This document shows, one piece after another, positions 10,772 to 24,000 of a DNA stretch of 64,000 bases. The first letter of the stretch is position 1, and every line of letters starts with the position of its first letter. The position numbers and the translations under genes were made by a program. The notes beneath the pieces were generated by a model. That model saw only the letters and a list, made by a program, of their open reading frames with translations, did not search any database and was not told the DNA's origin. This DNA is from Glycine soja (taxonomy: Eukaryota > Streptophyta > Magnoliopsida > Fabales > Fabaceae), in the NCBI RefSeq assembly GCF_004193775.1, contig NC_041008.1:17193731-17257730 (forward strand), written 5' to 3'.

Positions 10772-11416
10772 CTCAAGTAGAGACTTCCAGATTTTCCAAG
10801 CCTGCAAAGTATGTAAATTAAAGCGGAATCAATGATTATGACATATATATAACAGATCTCATGCTCACAAAGTAGATGGAGTTATTATAAGGTTGGTTTG
10901 TTGGTTGATCAAAATTGGAAAAGAAGAAAAGAAAAGGTTGTGTTCTAATTTTTCCTACTAACATTCTAATAAAACTAGCAACTAACGTTTGGTGACGAAA
11001 AAAAAAGGATTACCAAGTAAACAATAATCAAGACATGGAATTTGTGCGAGAATAACCTTCATTGTATGCGCAACCAGCTATCCCCAGTTGAGACTCTTCA
11101 AATCTTTGAAGGCAAAAAAATCTGAGTAATTTATTAGATACCCATCAAGCAACAAGTGATAAAGATTGAGTCTGGCCACTCTCCCTGTGGAGGAGTCGCA
11201 CTTGATTCGTTCCCATTGACAACAATCTGTGTCAGACTCAAAACGGAGATCTAAGCCCAAAAGAGCATCTGTCTGTTCCTTCCAACACCCTTCACAGTGC
11301 ATCACTTCTATTGAAACAAAAATCATTAAAATCACTCGTAGGCTCTTCGTTTTCATCTTCATGATAATAATGTTGGATGTCAAGTTCACATTTGTACATC
11401 CCAAGTTGGATATCAA

Positions 11417-14238
11417 TAAATTTATTTTAGTTATAACTTTTTAAAAAAAAATAAGATTTAAGTCTTATAAATATAACATATAGAATAACAAGTTTATAAA
11501 ATTATAATAAAACCAAGTAGGCATTATCATTGGAAAATAACAACATATTTGCACCATATGCAGAGTCTTACACATAATCAAATATGCTAAAATATATTTT
11601 TTATTCCAGTAAAATACTCATAAATCATTTTTAGTTTATGTAAAAAAAAAAATCAAAATGTGTTATTTTTTATTGAGAGTTAGAAAGATATAAATCTAAA
11701 TCTACCTGTATAATGTTTGTTCAGTAAATAGTATATATTGGACACATGTCAGGTGAAATTTGAACTTACATTTTCTTTCTCTGTCAGATCCGAACGATCC
11801 CAACCACTCTCAATATCCATGGCCATTGCCTCTCTTCCTTCTCTCCCTCATCGAACCATGCCTTCATCTCCATGGCCTTTGCTCCTATAAATAGGTAATT
11901 TTGGCGCGAAAATCAAAATGCTATGAAAATTAAAAGCATGACAATAATGGAAAATGACGTTGCAAAAACAAAAAAAATATATTAATCAATTAAATATTTT
12001 TTTAATAAAATTAACGTGAGATTTGAGTTTTTTTCTTCTTCTAATATTTGAAACATTGACACACGTCACGACTCACTAGCTGCCTCCTTGCAAGTAGTGC
12101 ATGTGGATGCCATGTTCTTTCTTCTGCGGTTCCGATTTGTTTGTTTTGCTGAAACCAAATCGTACCCTTTCCTTTCGTTAATTGGAATAGCTTCATGTAA
12201 AAGCCGATAATGTCCCAATTTTTAGAGAAAAGGTCTAGTCCTTGCAGTATCTAATGCTCTCTAAACGTATGGGAATTTTACCTTTAAGGGAATCATTTTG
12301 GATCTGATGCTCTCATCATGGGAATAAAATATATCTTAAGGGGATCATTTTGGTACCTAAAGTATGGTTAACCACACTTCTAACATTAGGGTATAATGCT
12401 GTTGCTAGACGTATGAGAGATTGCTGGTAATTGAAATCAAACTTTTTTATTTGCTAATCTATTTCTTAATTTGAATAAACGTGTGGATTAGTTGTATGCA
12501 AGATATTTTTTTTTTTCATAAATAACATGTATCCTTCACAGAAGATAACTATATTCAAATCAAATAATATTATTATAAGTAATAAAGTTTTTCATCTAAA
12601 TATTTTACATAATTAAAGTAGTTTAACAACACATTTGTAATTTAAAGTTTTTGGATAATCATATTATTAATATATTAACAATATTTATCGATTTTATTGA
12701 TAATTAAATAATTTAAAGATTGATAAAAAAAATTGATACAAAAGAATCTAACTTAATTAATTGAATTGAATGTTATAAATTTGTTGGTACCATATCCAAT
12801 TTTTATAGATAATTTTTTTTATTAAATTAATTTAAATTATTAAATATTTAGAATGTGTGCATAAATTACTTTCGATCATATAATTTTATATTAGAACACG
12901 TGTTATAGTGAGACGAATTAATTTTTTATTTTTGCCCAAAAGCCACTAAATTAAAAAATTTGAAATATATATGGGTTTGACTGAAACTCTTCTTATATTA
13001 TGAAGTAGTTGATAATATTTAACTCATATCTACAAATATCTAAATTATATAAATTTTATATATGATCGTTATGATATATAATGTGACTTTAATTTTTATA
13101 CATTCTTAGTCTAAAAAATTTTGAGAAATTATTACATAAGTGGAACAATCTTACGATACAGTTCAATCTATAATTAAATATAGTATAAAAAAGTATACTA
13201 TCATTACACGATAATTAAATTTATATAACATTACATGATCGATTTAATGATTGGATTGAAAAAAAAAAAAGTTGTAGTAAAAAGCTACAATGTTTAACAC
13301 ACGATAGTGTCATTTGATCTTTAAGTAGAACTATATATAACTTTGTAATTTACCGAAAAAATGTCCATTACACAATAATAATGCACTCATTTTTTTAATT
13401 ATTCTATAGATAGAAATAAAAAAATATAAATATGTTAAGAGAATGAGAAGAGCCAAAATGAATAAAATAACAAAAAAGAAATCTATACAAAACGTAAGAT
13501 TATGTAGGTATAAATACATGTCTAACATTGCTATGAGTTTTTTTTTTTTTTTTTTGGAAGGATTACTACGAGTTTTATAATTCTCACTTAATTTACTTTT
13601 TACCTCTGTGAAATTCCGTCACTTGCAATTTCTAACACTTCGCCCCACTAAAACTTTAGCACGCTTTTGTTGAAAATTAAACCTTATCATGAATTAGCTA
13701 AAAAGGATAAATAAACTCTTTAGAACGTGTCTTGTGTTGTGTGCTGTCATCATCCTCTCAATTTTAGAGGGTCAAACATTCAGGCGATCTTACTTATGCC
13801 TCTTAACCCCTATCTGTAGACAGATGGACATGCATAAGCAAATATAGGGAATTAGAATAATCTGATTCAAATATGAGTGTATCCTTATCCATATCTCTCT
13901 GTCTAAAATAAGTAAAAGAAATCAAGGATTTTCTAGCTTGTCATACAAAATATGACCATGCTTAAAACATGGAGAGATGGGTCAAATTACTACTAATCAT
14001 AATAATAATAATAAAACATAGGTTTAATATGTGGGTTCAATGAAACTCATATAAGGGTAATAATGGATGTGTACATGTGTAAATGAGTATAATTTTATTT
14101 ATTTTTTTACTGTAAGCGAAAGAGGGTTATAAGTTGTAAATTGAAAAATGCTTGCAACAACGAATGATGCTTCGGCCAACATTTGGAGATATACTCCTGC
14201 GTTCCTGTTAAGTGGTAGATCACTAAATCCTATCAATA
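11417..14238. other. AT-rich intergenic DNA, no gene seen
   Basis: I find no credible coding region over 2.8 kb. There is a (T)18 run near 13538, and the phrase 'gggaatcattttgg' is repeated in close form near 12288 and 12338. The copia element begins at the right edge. Confidence 0.5.
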
Positions 14239-14693
14239 TGTCTATATGGTTTTCATAATATTCCTAATTAATTAATATGGGTAACATATTATATTATACC
14301 ATTTATATTAGTTATTTATATTTAAATAAGTTTAATATAAAGTGATTTATTTAAGTAAGCTCATTAGACGGCTAGAAAATTGATATGAACTTAATGAGTG
14401 GAAACCAATTTAGCTCATTAGAGGATAATAGGAATCCTAATAGGTTTAAAACATAAGGTATGGTTATGGTCCTCAATACACCAAATCAATAAACAGTTTT
14501 TCCTCCTCCCATCTGAAGAGAAAACGAAGGTCCCATAAGAAAGAATATGATTTGGTTGAGGAAGGTCATTAAACCAATTGGTTGATCAAGCTCTTTATGG
14601 ATTCAGGTATTCCTTAAAATCTATTGATAATCTGGTGTAATGTGTTATGATGCTCATTTGGTATTTTATGAGGTTTATAGAAAATTTCCAACA
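14239..14693 (+). repeat. 5' LTR of the copia element
   Basis: It matches 19769-20254 along its length (AATTCCTAATTAATTAATAT..., AAACCAGTTT-type block, CACCAAATCAATAAACAGT, GATCAAGCTCT). It ends in TTTCCAACA. The start is less certain because its first ~25 bases are diverged from the 3' copy. Confidence 0.8.
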
Positions 14694-14695
14694 AG

Positions 14696-14707
14696 TGATA
14701 TCAGAGC
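14696..14707 (+). other. Primer-binding site, initiator-Met tRNA type
   Basis: TGATATCAGAGC lies two bases after the LTR end. It differs from the usual TGGTATCAGAGC by one base. Confidence 0.75.
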
Positions 14708-15299
14708 TACCATTACTGTTAGATTATTGGAATTTAAAGTTTTGTTTGATATTTATTATATCTAGATCCTTTTAGTTATATGAACCCTAATTTTTATTTT
14801 GGGGAGAAACTATTTTGATCAATAAAATTGTAAAACTCCTAAATTTATGTGTTATGGCCATAAAGTTTTTCTCCTCTTTAGAATTAATAAAAGGCTCTGC
14901 ATTTGATTTACGGGATTGTACAATTTTTTTTTTTTTGTGTTGCATTTGCTGGCATATTATTCTATTTGGGATAAATGTTCTACGTATCTGGTATTGACAT
15001 TTAATACGTAGCACAATTTCATAAATATATATTTTTGTTTATATGAATCTGTAATAAGACAATGGTCTTTTGTCTTATATGAATAATTTATTATTTTTTT
15101 ACCAACTGTTTTTTTTTATGAAACGGTGATAAACTGATAATTTATGTTATTCATGTGGTTAGTATAAATTTGTAATAGTACCGTGATATGTTTGTTTTAG
15201 GTGTGTAATTAGTTTACCATGATGTAGTTTTTCAAGCATTTACTGCTATCACAATTGGGTGCAAATTTAACCATTACGGATCCTTTCCATTTATTTGTG

Positions 15300-15660
15300 T
15301 GTCTTGTAATTTTAATTAAATTGATTAAACCATTATCTTGCCAAAGTAACCTCTGTTGTGTAAATTGATTTAATTAAATAGCATGAATGTTAGTATGAAA
15401 TTATTTATGCGAATTGTGTTCGGCCCAAAGGAAGACACAATTTGGCCAAATAATAACATACCTGTGATGATAAATATGTGACAATTATTAAATTTTTTGT
15501 TTCATGAGAATAATAGTCAGTCCAAAGAAAGACTATTATTTGTCAGAACTAATTGTCAATATTTGATCATTGCGTTAAGAGTACTAATTATAAATTAATT
15601 TCTCTACCCAAAGATTAGAATTGATGTTGTGATAAGTATCTTGTGATGGATCTGATATGG
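15300..15660 (+). repeat. Copia leader segment, copy 1
   Basis: This non-coding segment between LTR and gag is matched by 18235-18675. Markers are GCCAAAGTAACCTCTGTTG (15339), GCCCAAAGGAAGACACAATT (15423) and TTTGATCA..GCGTT..GAGTACCA/T (about 15559). Confidence 0.8.
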
Positions 15661-15774
15661 GAAATATTTGCATGTCTTGTTATATATACTTTATATGACT
15701 TGCTCGATTATTTGTGGACATGTTATTATTTTTTGTTCTCTCTTTAGTTAATATTATCAGTGTTGCAAATGCTG

Positions 15775-18187
15775 CCCAAGTGAATTCTATCCCAATGCTA
15801 AATGGGAAAAATTTTAAGGTCTGAAAGGAAGTCGTAGAAATTGTTCTTGGCTGTATGGATTTGGACTTGGCATTGAGAACGGAACGACCCATTTTCACTT
15901 CGAAAACCTCTAATGAGGTAAAAATTGAGAAGTGGGATTGATCCAACCGAATGTTTCTTATGATCATGAAGTGCTCTATTCCAGAGGCATTTCAGGGCTC
16001 TATTTCTGAGGGTCAAAGTGCAAAGAAATTCCTTAAAGAAATTGAGCAATACTTTGCCAAAAATGAAAAGGCGAAGACGAGTAACCTTTTGGCTAAAATC
16101 ATCTCCATGAAGTATAAAGGCAAAGGAAACATAAGGAAGTACATTATGGAGATGTCCAATCTCGCATCAAAACTCAAGTCACTTAAGTTAGAGCTTAGTG
16201 AAGACCTGCTAGTGCACTTGGTTTTGATCTCGCTTCGTGCACACTTTGGACAATTCAAAGTGAGCTATAACACTCAGAAGGACAAATTGTCCCTGAATGA
16301 GCTTATATCTCACTGTGTGCAAGAGGAGGAGAGGCTCCAAAGAGATAGTACTGAAAGTGCTCACTTGACTTCGACCTCTTAGAATAAGAAAAGGAAGAAG
16401 ACTAAGGGTGCTGCGGAAGGGACTTCTCAGCAAAAGAAACAGAATAAGGATGAGGAATTTGCCTGTTACTTCTGCAAGAAGTCGGGACACATGAAGAAAG
16501 AATGTCCCAAGTATGCCGCATAGCGTGTGAAGAAAGGTAAATTTCTTACTCTAGTTTGTTCAGAAGTTAATTTGGCTTTTGTACCTAAAGATACTTGGTG
16601 GGTAGATTCTGGTGCTACTACTCACATAAGTATGACTATGCAAGGTTGCCTGTGGAGTCGACCACCAAGTGATGATGAAAGATTCATCTTTGTTGGTGAT
16701 GGCAAGAAGGTTGTAGTGGCAGCTATTGGAACTTTTAGATTACAATTAAAAATTGGATTTTATTTGGATTTATTTGAGACTTTTGTTGTGCCGTCTTTTA
16801 GACGGAATTTGATTTCTATTTCTAGTTTGGACAAATTTGGATTTTCTTGTTCATTTTGGAAATAATAAAGTTAGTCTTTACCAAAATTCAAATATGGTTG
16901 ATTTTGGTTCTTTAATTGATAATCTTTACATGCTTGATGTTGTTAGTTCCTATAATGAAATACTGCAAATAAGTTCACATGGTACAAAACGAAAATTGAA
17001 TGAGAATTTAGCCACCTTATGGCATAAGCGTTTAGGCCATATCTCTAAACAAAGAATTCAGAGACTTGTGTTGGATGAAATTCTTGACCCTTTGGATTTA
17101 TCAGACTTTGAAGTCTGTATTGAATGCATAAAGGGAAAATGAACAAACATAAGGAAATTGGGTGCCAAAAGAGCTAAAGACGTCTTAGAACTAGTGCATA
17201 TAGACATTTATGGTCCTTTTCCTACAACTTCTTGGAATGGACAACAATATTTCATTACGTTCATAGATGACTACTCTAGATACGGTTACCTATATTTGAC
17301 CCATGAGAAATCCCAATCCCTAGACGTTTTTAAGACTTTCAAGGCTGAGGCTGTCAAATCTGACCGTGGTGGTGAGTACAATGGCAGATATGATGGATCA
17401 AGAGAACAACGTCCAGGACCTTTTGTGTTTTTTCTCAAAGAGTGTGGAATTGTTCCGCAATACACTATGTTGGGCAAACCCAACATGAATGGTGTAGCAG
17501 AACGAAGAAACCAAACTCTTAAGGATATGGTGAGAAGTATGATTAGTCATTCCTCTTTTCCAGAGTCACTTTGGGAAGAAGCCTTAAAGACCGCAGTTTA
17601 CATCCTTAATAGGGTGCCAAGTAAAGCAGTTAATAAAACCCCTTATGAACTTTGGACTGGTAAAAGGCCAAGCATTAAACATTTGCACATTTGGGGTTGT
17701 CCAGTTGAGGCATGGCCTTATAGGCCATATGAAAGAAAGCTGGACTCAAGAATAATTAGATGTTATTTTGTTGGCTATGCTAAACGCTCTCGGGGCTATA
17801 AATTTTACAATCCCACCTTAAGATCCTTTTTCGAGACGGGAAATGCGAGATTTCTTGAGGAAGTTGAGTTTGGGACGGAAGAGAACATAAGGAATGTTGT
17901 CTTTGAGGAAGAACCTGTTATTTGCAGTAATCAAGTCCTCGTACCTATTACTGTTCAAGACATAACTCTAGTAATAGAAGACAATGTTCAAACTATTGAC
18001 ATTGTTCCAGAACAAGACAACAATGAGGTTCTCCCTCAAATACCTTTAGAGCAACCTCAACAACCTCAAGAAGGATTCAAAGGGTAATATCGAGAGATAT
18101 AAGGCTCTTCTAGTTGCTAAAGACTTTACTCAGAAGGAAGACATTGACTATAAAGAAGCCTTTTCTCCAGTATCTTCAAAGGATTCT
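15775..18187 (+). pseudogene. Copia gag-pol pseudogene (gag, protease, integrase, RT stub)
   Basis: In order: LNGKNF gag start near 15800; UBN2-type gag (16000-16380) with stops at about 15823, 15939 and 16381; zinc knuckle CYFCKKSGHMKKEC (C-X2-C-X4-H-X4-C) near 16463-16506; an in-frame stop near 16521; protease WWVDSGATTH near 16599-16628; a frameshift near 16862; the integrase HHCC region (LWHKRLGHIS..CIEC) up to a stop at 17140; and the integrase core. The core has Asp in HIDIYGP, Asp in KSDRGGEY and Glu in GVAERRNQ, so the DDE triad is still visible although about ten residues are lost between FKAEA and VKSD. Only an RT N-terminal stub (LVAKDFTQKE..FSPVSSKDSF) remains at 18090-18187. Confidence 0.85.
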
Positions 18188-18234
18188 TTTGGTTAAATTG
18201 TGTAATTTTAAGACCTCCCATTTGTTATATTAAT

Positions 18235-18675
18235 TTGTCTTGTATTTTTTGGTTAAATTGATTAAAACAACATGTTGCCAAAGTAACCTCTGTTGCGTAA
18301 GTTAATTTGATTGAATTTACATGAATGTTGCATGGAATTATTCATGTGAAGTGTGCTCGGCCCAAAGGAAGACACAATTTGACAGAATAATTATATGCTT
18401 GCAATGGTAAACATATGATGATTATAAATAGTGTGATTTTCCATGTGAATAATGAAATGTTCAAAGACAATCATTATTTGACCGAAATAATCATCATATA
18501 AGATTTCCATGTGAGCAATGGAGTGTCCAAAGATAACCTTTGTTTGACGGGACTTATCACCAATGTTTGATCAATGCGTTGAGAGTACCACTTGCAGTTA
18601 GTCTTTTTCAATCCAAAGATTGATGATTAATGGTGTGTCAAGTATCTTGTTTGGGTCTTGAAATTTACCATAAAT
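18235..18675 (+). repeat. Copia leader segment, copy 2 (misplaced)
   Basis: This is the same leader segment as 15300-15660, in the same orientation, but lying just after the RT stub. The marker GCCCAAAGGAAGACACAATT recurs at 18360. It replaces most of the RT and RNase H coding region. Confidence 0.8.
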
Positions 18676-19169
18676 ATTATTTGTGCATTACATGTTTATT
18701 GTTCTCTTCTATAATTATTGTTGTTGTTACTACTATGGTTTAAATTACTCATATGTGAATCCCAAATCTGCATGTATAAAATTTAGAGTTTGAAATTATT
18801 TTGTGGGAGTCCTAAGGTGATATATGAGTAATCTTGGTATGTAACACTAGAATTAGTAAAGCGCATTATGCATTAATTGAAGAGAACAAGAAACTTCGTG
18901 TTTTCATATCGAAAGTCTAGAAGTTTAGAGATAATTGGGTATTTTGACTTCGATTTTTCAGAATGTCTTAATAGCAATCACTCTACATAAGGATCCACAT
19001 TTAACCATGTTGGTGGAGTCAATATTTTGTTATGAGACATCATACTAGAATTTATTATTGCTAAATTATTGTAACTGGTTTGCCTGTTGTCGCTAACATT
19101 AAGTAGCCATCAGGTGTTTATTGAGACAATATCTTAGCAGTCTTATTAAGGATTCAACCAAATAAAAGG

Positions 19170-19265
19170 TTGTTGACATAAAGTATTTGTCCAGAAAATA
19201 TAGATTTGTATAGAACATATAGGAACTCATTCCATGCTAGCTGATCCACTTACTAAAGGTATGAT
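19170..19265 (+). pseudogene. C-terminal pol remnant of the copia element
   Basis: Codons for IKYLF and for HIGTHSMLADPLTKGM can be read near 19178 and 19217-19264. These match the conserved end of copia pol (RNase H C-terminus). They confirm that the region between here and 18187 once held RT and RNase H. Confidence 0.75.
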
Positions 19266-19768
19266 ACTAATGTTTTTTTTTTCACGAGCACACTGCTCAT
19301 ATGGGTGTAATTCTTGATAGTACCTTAGTTTAGTGGGAGTCTTACTCATATTCTATATCTTACGATTTGCAAACATTCTATTATTTGGATTTTCTGCAGA
19401 AATAAAGTTGAAGTTTATCATTTCATTATAAGTTTGTTTGTGTGCAATATTTGTATTGCATTTTGGATTGATCTCTATAAAGAATAAAGTTTGGACTAGT
19501 TGGAAGTAGACATGATTAAGATCACATTGTATGTAATTTTCATGCCGCTTATCCATATTTTATCTATGTCATCGAGTATGAGTAACAGTGGTGATCATTG
19601 TGGCTTAGTCAAGCTAAATTGTGATGAAAACTGCAATGATTTCCTGTTGTTATATGAGATGGACCAGGTTGTATAAAAGAAGTCTAAAAATAAATAACAT
19701 ACGGTTGTGCGCCTAAAGAATTTTGTGATATAAATGTCTAAGGTTAATATGAAGCCCAAGTGGAAGAT

Positions 19769-20254
19769 TGTTAGAAATTTTATAATTCCTAATTAATTAA
19801 TATGGGTTACATATTATATTATAACATTTATATTAGTTATTTACATTTAAATGAATTTAATATAAAGTGATCTATTTAAGTGAACCCATTAGACGGTCAG
19901 AAAATTGATATGGGCTTAATGAGCAGAAACCAGTTTGACCCATTAGGGGATAATGTGAACCCTAATAGATTTAAAACATAAGGCATGATTATAGTCCCTA
20001 ATACACCAAATCAATAAACAGTTACTCTTCTCCTCATCTAAAGAGAAAATGAAGGTCGCATAAGGAAGAAGATGATTTGGTTGAGGAAGATCATTAAAAT
20101 AATTATTGGTGACCACTGTCAGATTTTATATTTCGCTGTGTGTTGATCAAGCTCTCTATGGATCCAGATATTCCTTAAAACCTCTTAATAATATGACGTA
20201 ATATATTATGATGCTTATTTGATATTTTATAAGATTTATAGAAAATTTTCAACC
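19769..20254 (+). repeat. 3' LTR of the copia element
   Basis: It starts TGTTAGAAATTTTATAATTC after the purine tract and ends near TTTTCAAC. It holds about 40 bp near 20100-20145 that the 5' copy lacks. Confidence 0.85.
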
Positions 20255-20876
20255 CATACTACCTAAATGAATGGATTAGAAAGCAATTTGTAATAAATAT
20301 AGTGTTTACTTATAATTAATAAGTTTTAGATGTTTTTTTTGTAAATTAATTAATCTCGTTCAGATGATAAATTGGCCACTCGTAGATAAATCTGTCTCAT
20401 TCAATCAGATTTTCTCTATACACAAAAGTGGAAGCTCAAACCTCTATATACTTCATGGATTCAAATATCTACTTTTTATGCGCTATCTGCTTAAGATTTT
20501 TTTAGACCGTTAATTAATTAAAAATTATTCTGACTTCCTATTTTTTTATATTGACTTCCTAATTAGAACTTTAAAGTAATTATAGTAAAAAAATTATCCA
20601 AATTAGTATACGTGATAATGATATGTGGTAAATTGCATTCTAAATTATTTTTTATATATTATTTAAATTTTATTATAGATTCACTTATTTTACAGAGTTA
20701 GTATGTAAGAATTCCTCTGCCTTGTCTTGAGCGCTTCATTCACTGCCGTTACGCCAAACACCATTTTTTCTCTTCCTCTGAAGCCATTTTTTCTTCCTTC
20801 CTTTTTTGTTTCCTATTCCTTCTTCAATTCTCTCTCTTCAATTAGTAGTAAACATTTTTTTGGCCTCGTTGAAGCA
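20255..20876 (+). promoter_or_regulatory. Upstream region and 5' leader of UCP1
   Basis: About 620 bp lie between the copia element and the UCP1 start. The last ~170 bp (20700-20876) are C/T-rich, as in a plant 5' untranslated leader. I do not call a specific TATA box. Confidence 0.45.
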
Positions 20877-20983
20877 ATGGTGGGGGGTGGCAATTCCAAA
20901 TCCGATATCTCCTTTGCTGGCACTTACGCTAGCAGTGCTTTCGCTGCATGTTTCGCCGAGGTATTCATTACCTGTCACTGTAA

Positions 20984-21020
<37 letters not shown>

Positions 21021-24000
21021 AAAAACTCTCATCTGGGCATTCATTTTCTCAAAGTTCTGTTTTCTGGGTAACCTCTCTTTGGCGTGATCTTGTGTTAAAA
21101 CCCCGTCTTTTCGGTATTGAATTTAGACCCGTTATTTGTTGTTACGTATAGTAACGGGTCCAACTACAGTGTTCACTGCAATGGACTTTGTTTGATGCAT
21201 TTTCTTAAAGTTCTAGGTGAATGTGTTTGTGCTTGTGTTGTGACAAATCATGCACGCGATGAGCAACTGAGTTTTTTTTTTTTGGTGGTGGTTAACTTGT
21301 GCGTCGTTGATTTCGATACCCTCTTGCTCGATCAGAATTCAATTGAATTGTGGGGTGGTGCAACTGTGTTTAGTGAAAAAATATGATTTTCTTGTATGTT
21401 AATAAGTGCCTAGTATAATAGAGAATGGTCACAAAGGAACGGTATTTTACACTGATATGAAGATGAAAGGCCTTTACTTTTTACAATCGGCTTCTTGATT
21501 TTCAAGGTTCAACACGGATGATGATTATTCCCAAGATTTCTAAAAAATGGTCGACGGCTGTGATTTTCGCCGTACTGTTGAGGTTTTTTGGACTCTGACC
21601 GCAATTGTGGCCACATCAGCTGCATTTGTATGCAATTTCCAACAATGCCATGGATCGCGACAAAACCATGACTGCAACGGCAATTTAAAACCTTGATTAT
21701 TCCTTGGTTAATGATGTATGGGATAAATAGATGTACTTGAAAATCATAGTACCTGTTTGGCTGGGAAATTTCTGAAAGCATTGTTTGTGGTATTCGCAGG
21801 GTAACCTGTTATGTCTTTGAACTTTGGCAGCAGTGGAAATATTGCATAAGAATCAAATAGTATTTCATACAATATCTTATATGAAACTGTTATAGAATTA
21901 TTCCAAAATTTTCCTAAGCTGTGAATTTTGGTCCTGAATTGCTCTGTGTGAAGATTGGTTCTGCTTGTTATATATTTACTATTTACTATTTACTATACTG
22001 TTTTGCTTGTTCAGTTCACTTGTCAGATGTAATACTGCTTTTACGTGTACTTAATCCTTGTATATAACTCTATGTTTGAAATTATATCTCAATTCGTTGT
22101 AGGTGTGCACTCTTCCTTTGGACACTGCTAAAGTTAGGCTTCAGCTTCAAAAACAGGCAGTACTTGGTGATGCAGTGACCTTACCTAGATATAGGGGTTT
22201 GCTGGGAACGGTTGGAACCATTGCCAGGGAAGAAGGTTTTTCAGCACTCTGGAAGGGGATTGTGCCAGGGCTACATCGTCAATGTTTGAATGGGGGGTTA
22301 AGAATTGCGTTATATGAGCCTGTGAGTTTGGAACCTTGTATCAAAGAATGTTAATTTATTTCAGTTCATTTCTACCATTTACTTGTGATCTGATGGCCTA
22401 AACTTCATGGGGTTCTTAACAGGTTAAGAATTTCTATGTTGGGGCTGACCATGTTGGAGATGTTCCATTGTCTAAGAAAATTCTCGCTGGATTTACAACT
22501 GGTAAAGCCCAATTCTGGACATTGTATTGTAGTGATGGTTTTTTCTATATGCCAATATGTGAATTTGTTTCCTAATGTGCGGAGTGTGAACTTCTTGCTA
22601 GCTGGAGCATACGTTATTTTTGTCAAGAATTCTTGATACATTATGCAAAACTCTGCATTGAGCCACTTGAACTTGTGTTATCAACAGGTGCTATGGCAAT
22701 TGCAGTGGCAAATCCAACTGATCTTGTGAAAGTTAGACTTCAAGCAGAAGGAAAATTGCCTCCTGGCGTGCCCAAGCGCTACTCTGGATCATTAAATGCT
22801 TATTCAACAATTATGAGACAGGTATTTGCGTATGACTTGATATGATTTGTGAAAATGGGAAGATCTATTCAATCCTTTTCAGGTTATAATCAGTTTTGTT
22901 CAATCTGCTTCCTACACACAGGAAGGAGTTGGAGCACTTTGGACTGGGATTGGTCCCAACATAGCAAGGAATGGTATTATTAATGCTGCTGAACTAGCCA
23001 GCTATGATCAAGTGAAACAGGTAATGAAAAAGACACTAGACTGCATTTTGGAGTAAAACCTTGTAATCTTTCCTCTTTTATTTTTTTATAACCTAACTTA
23101 CTTTTGTTGCAGACTATTTTGAAAATTCCTGGATTCACCGACAATGTTGTAACTCACCTTCTTGCTGGTCTAGGAGCAGGATTTTTTGCAGTCTGTGCTG
23201 GCTCCCCTGTTGATGTGGTAAATTATTAGTGTTAATTGCATTTTATTGTATCATCATTTTATACATAGTGTGCTAATATTCTACAATTTTCTATAAGTTT
23301 TAGACTTTCTTATTCAACTATATTAAACTGATAAATCCAGGGATATTAAAAAATGGTTGAATTAGTAAATACATCTAATGTTTAATAATAATAAGGATTT
23401 CTTGTTGACAAGCTGATCTTGAGATCAATTGGGGTGGATTTATATGACATCTTTTGTTATTCTTTCTTCTTTTGGCTGCTCAGTAAGCATCTTAGTTATT
23501 CAATAGTCTTGTCATTCCCTTAATCCATTGTGCTATCTTCCTTCTATGTACAGGTTAAGTCGAGAATGATGGGAGATTCAAGTTACAAAAGCACCCTTGA
23601 TTGTTTCATTAAGACATTAAAAAATGATGTATGGTTGTTCTCCACTATTATTATTTTCTCTCTTCCCCATTTTCCTTAATTATAAATATTAACTGTATCT
23701 GAGCATCGTTGCTGTGGTTTTTTAACAAAATGCATCATAGAATTTGATCATATCTGATTGTGAGCTGTTGTTGACTGGTGTATATTATGCATAATCCACA
23801 AGCACGTGCGGAACAAACTCCCTTGTGAATTTTTAGCTTTGATGATATCATTATACATTCTCATTTTCACCCAAATATGCCAAAACAAAAGTGATCTTTG
23901 ACATCATCATTATATGCCTTTTTTCCTTTATTTGGCTTTAGTTGTTGGGGAATGAGAGGGGGAGGCATCAGGCATTATCCAAGAAAACTCTTTCAATACT

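Larger units (their letters stand above)
8681..11362 (-). pseudogene. LRR receptor-like protein pseudogene, split by a retrotransposon
   Basis: Read on the minus strand, 11362 begins a frame with a signal peptide (hydrophobic residues 8-22). An N-terminal leucine-rich-repeat cap follows: Gly-Cys-Trp-Lys-Glu, DALLGL, DCCQWERIKC and GRVARLNL. This is the start of a plant RLP-type cell-surface receptor. Exon 1 ends near 11057 (donor GTTATT) and exon 2 starts at 10801 after a TTTGCAG acceptor, giving NEG|LENLEV. The copy is dead: a base appears lost in the last codons of exon 1, another before the LSYNHL repeat, and a 2,046-bp LTR element (8726-10771) is inserted in exon 2. Recognisable sequence stops soon after 8690, so the receptor's main repeats, membrane span and tail are absent. 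Confidence 0.75.
14239..20254 (+). mobile_element. Decayed Ty1/copia LTR element, ~6 kb
   Basis: LTRs of about 455 and 486 bp bound gag, protease and integrase remnants in copia order, with integrase ahead of the reverse-transcriptase fragment. TGATATCAGAGC at 14696, two bases after the 5' LTR, is one mismatch from the initiator-Met tRNA primer site used by most plant copia elements. A purine tract (AAGTGGAAGAT) precedes the 3' LTR. The reading frame has several stops and frameshifts. Nearly all of RT and RNase H is deleted, and the leader sequence is duplicated downstream of the RT stub. No clean 5-bp target duplication is seen, so the outermost bases may be eroded. Confidence 0.85.

Noticed and set aside
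12230..12430. Possible inverted repeat around 'aacgtatggga' and 'gacgtatgaga'
   Set aside because: The words lie in the same orientation, and no consistent arms or target duplication could be found.
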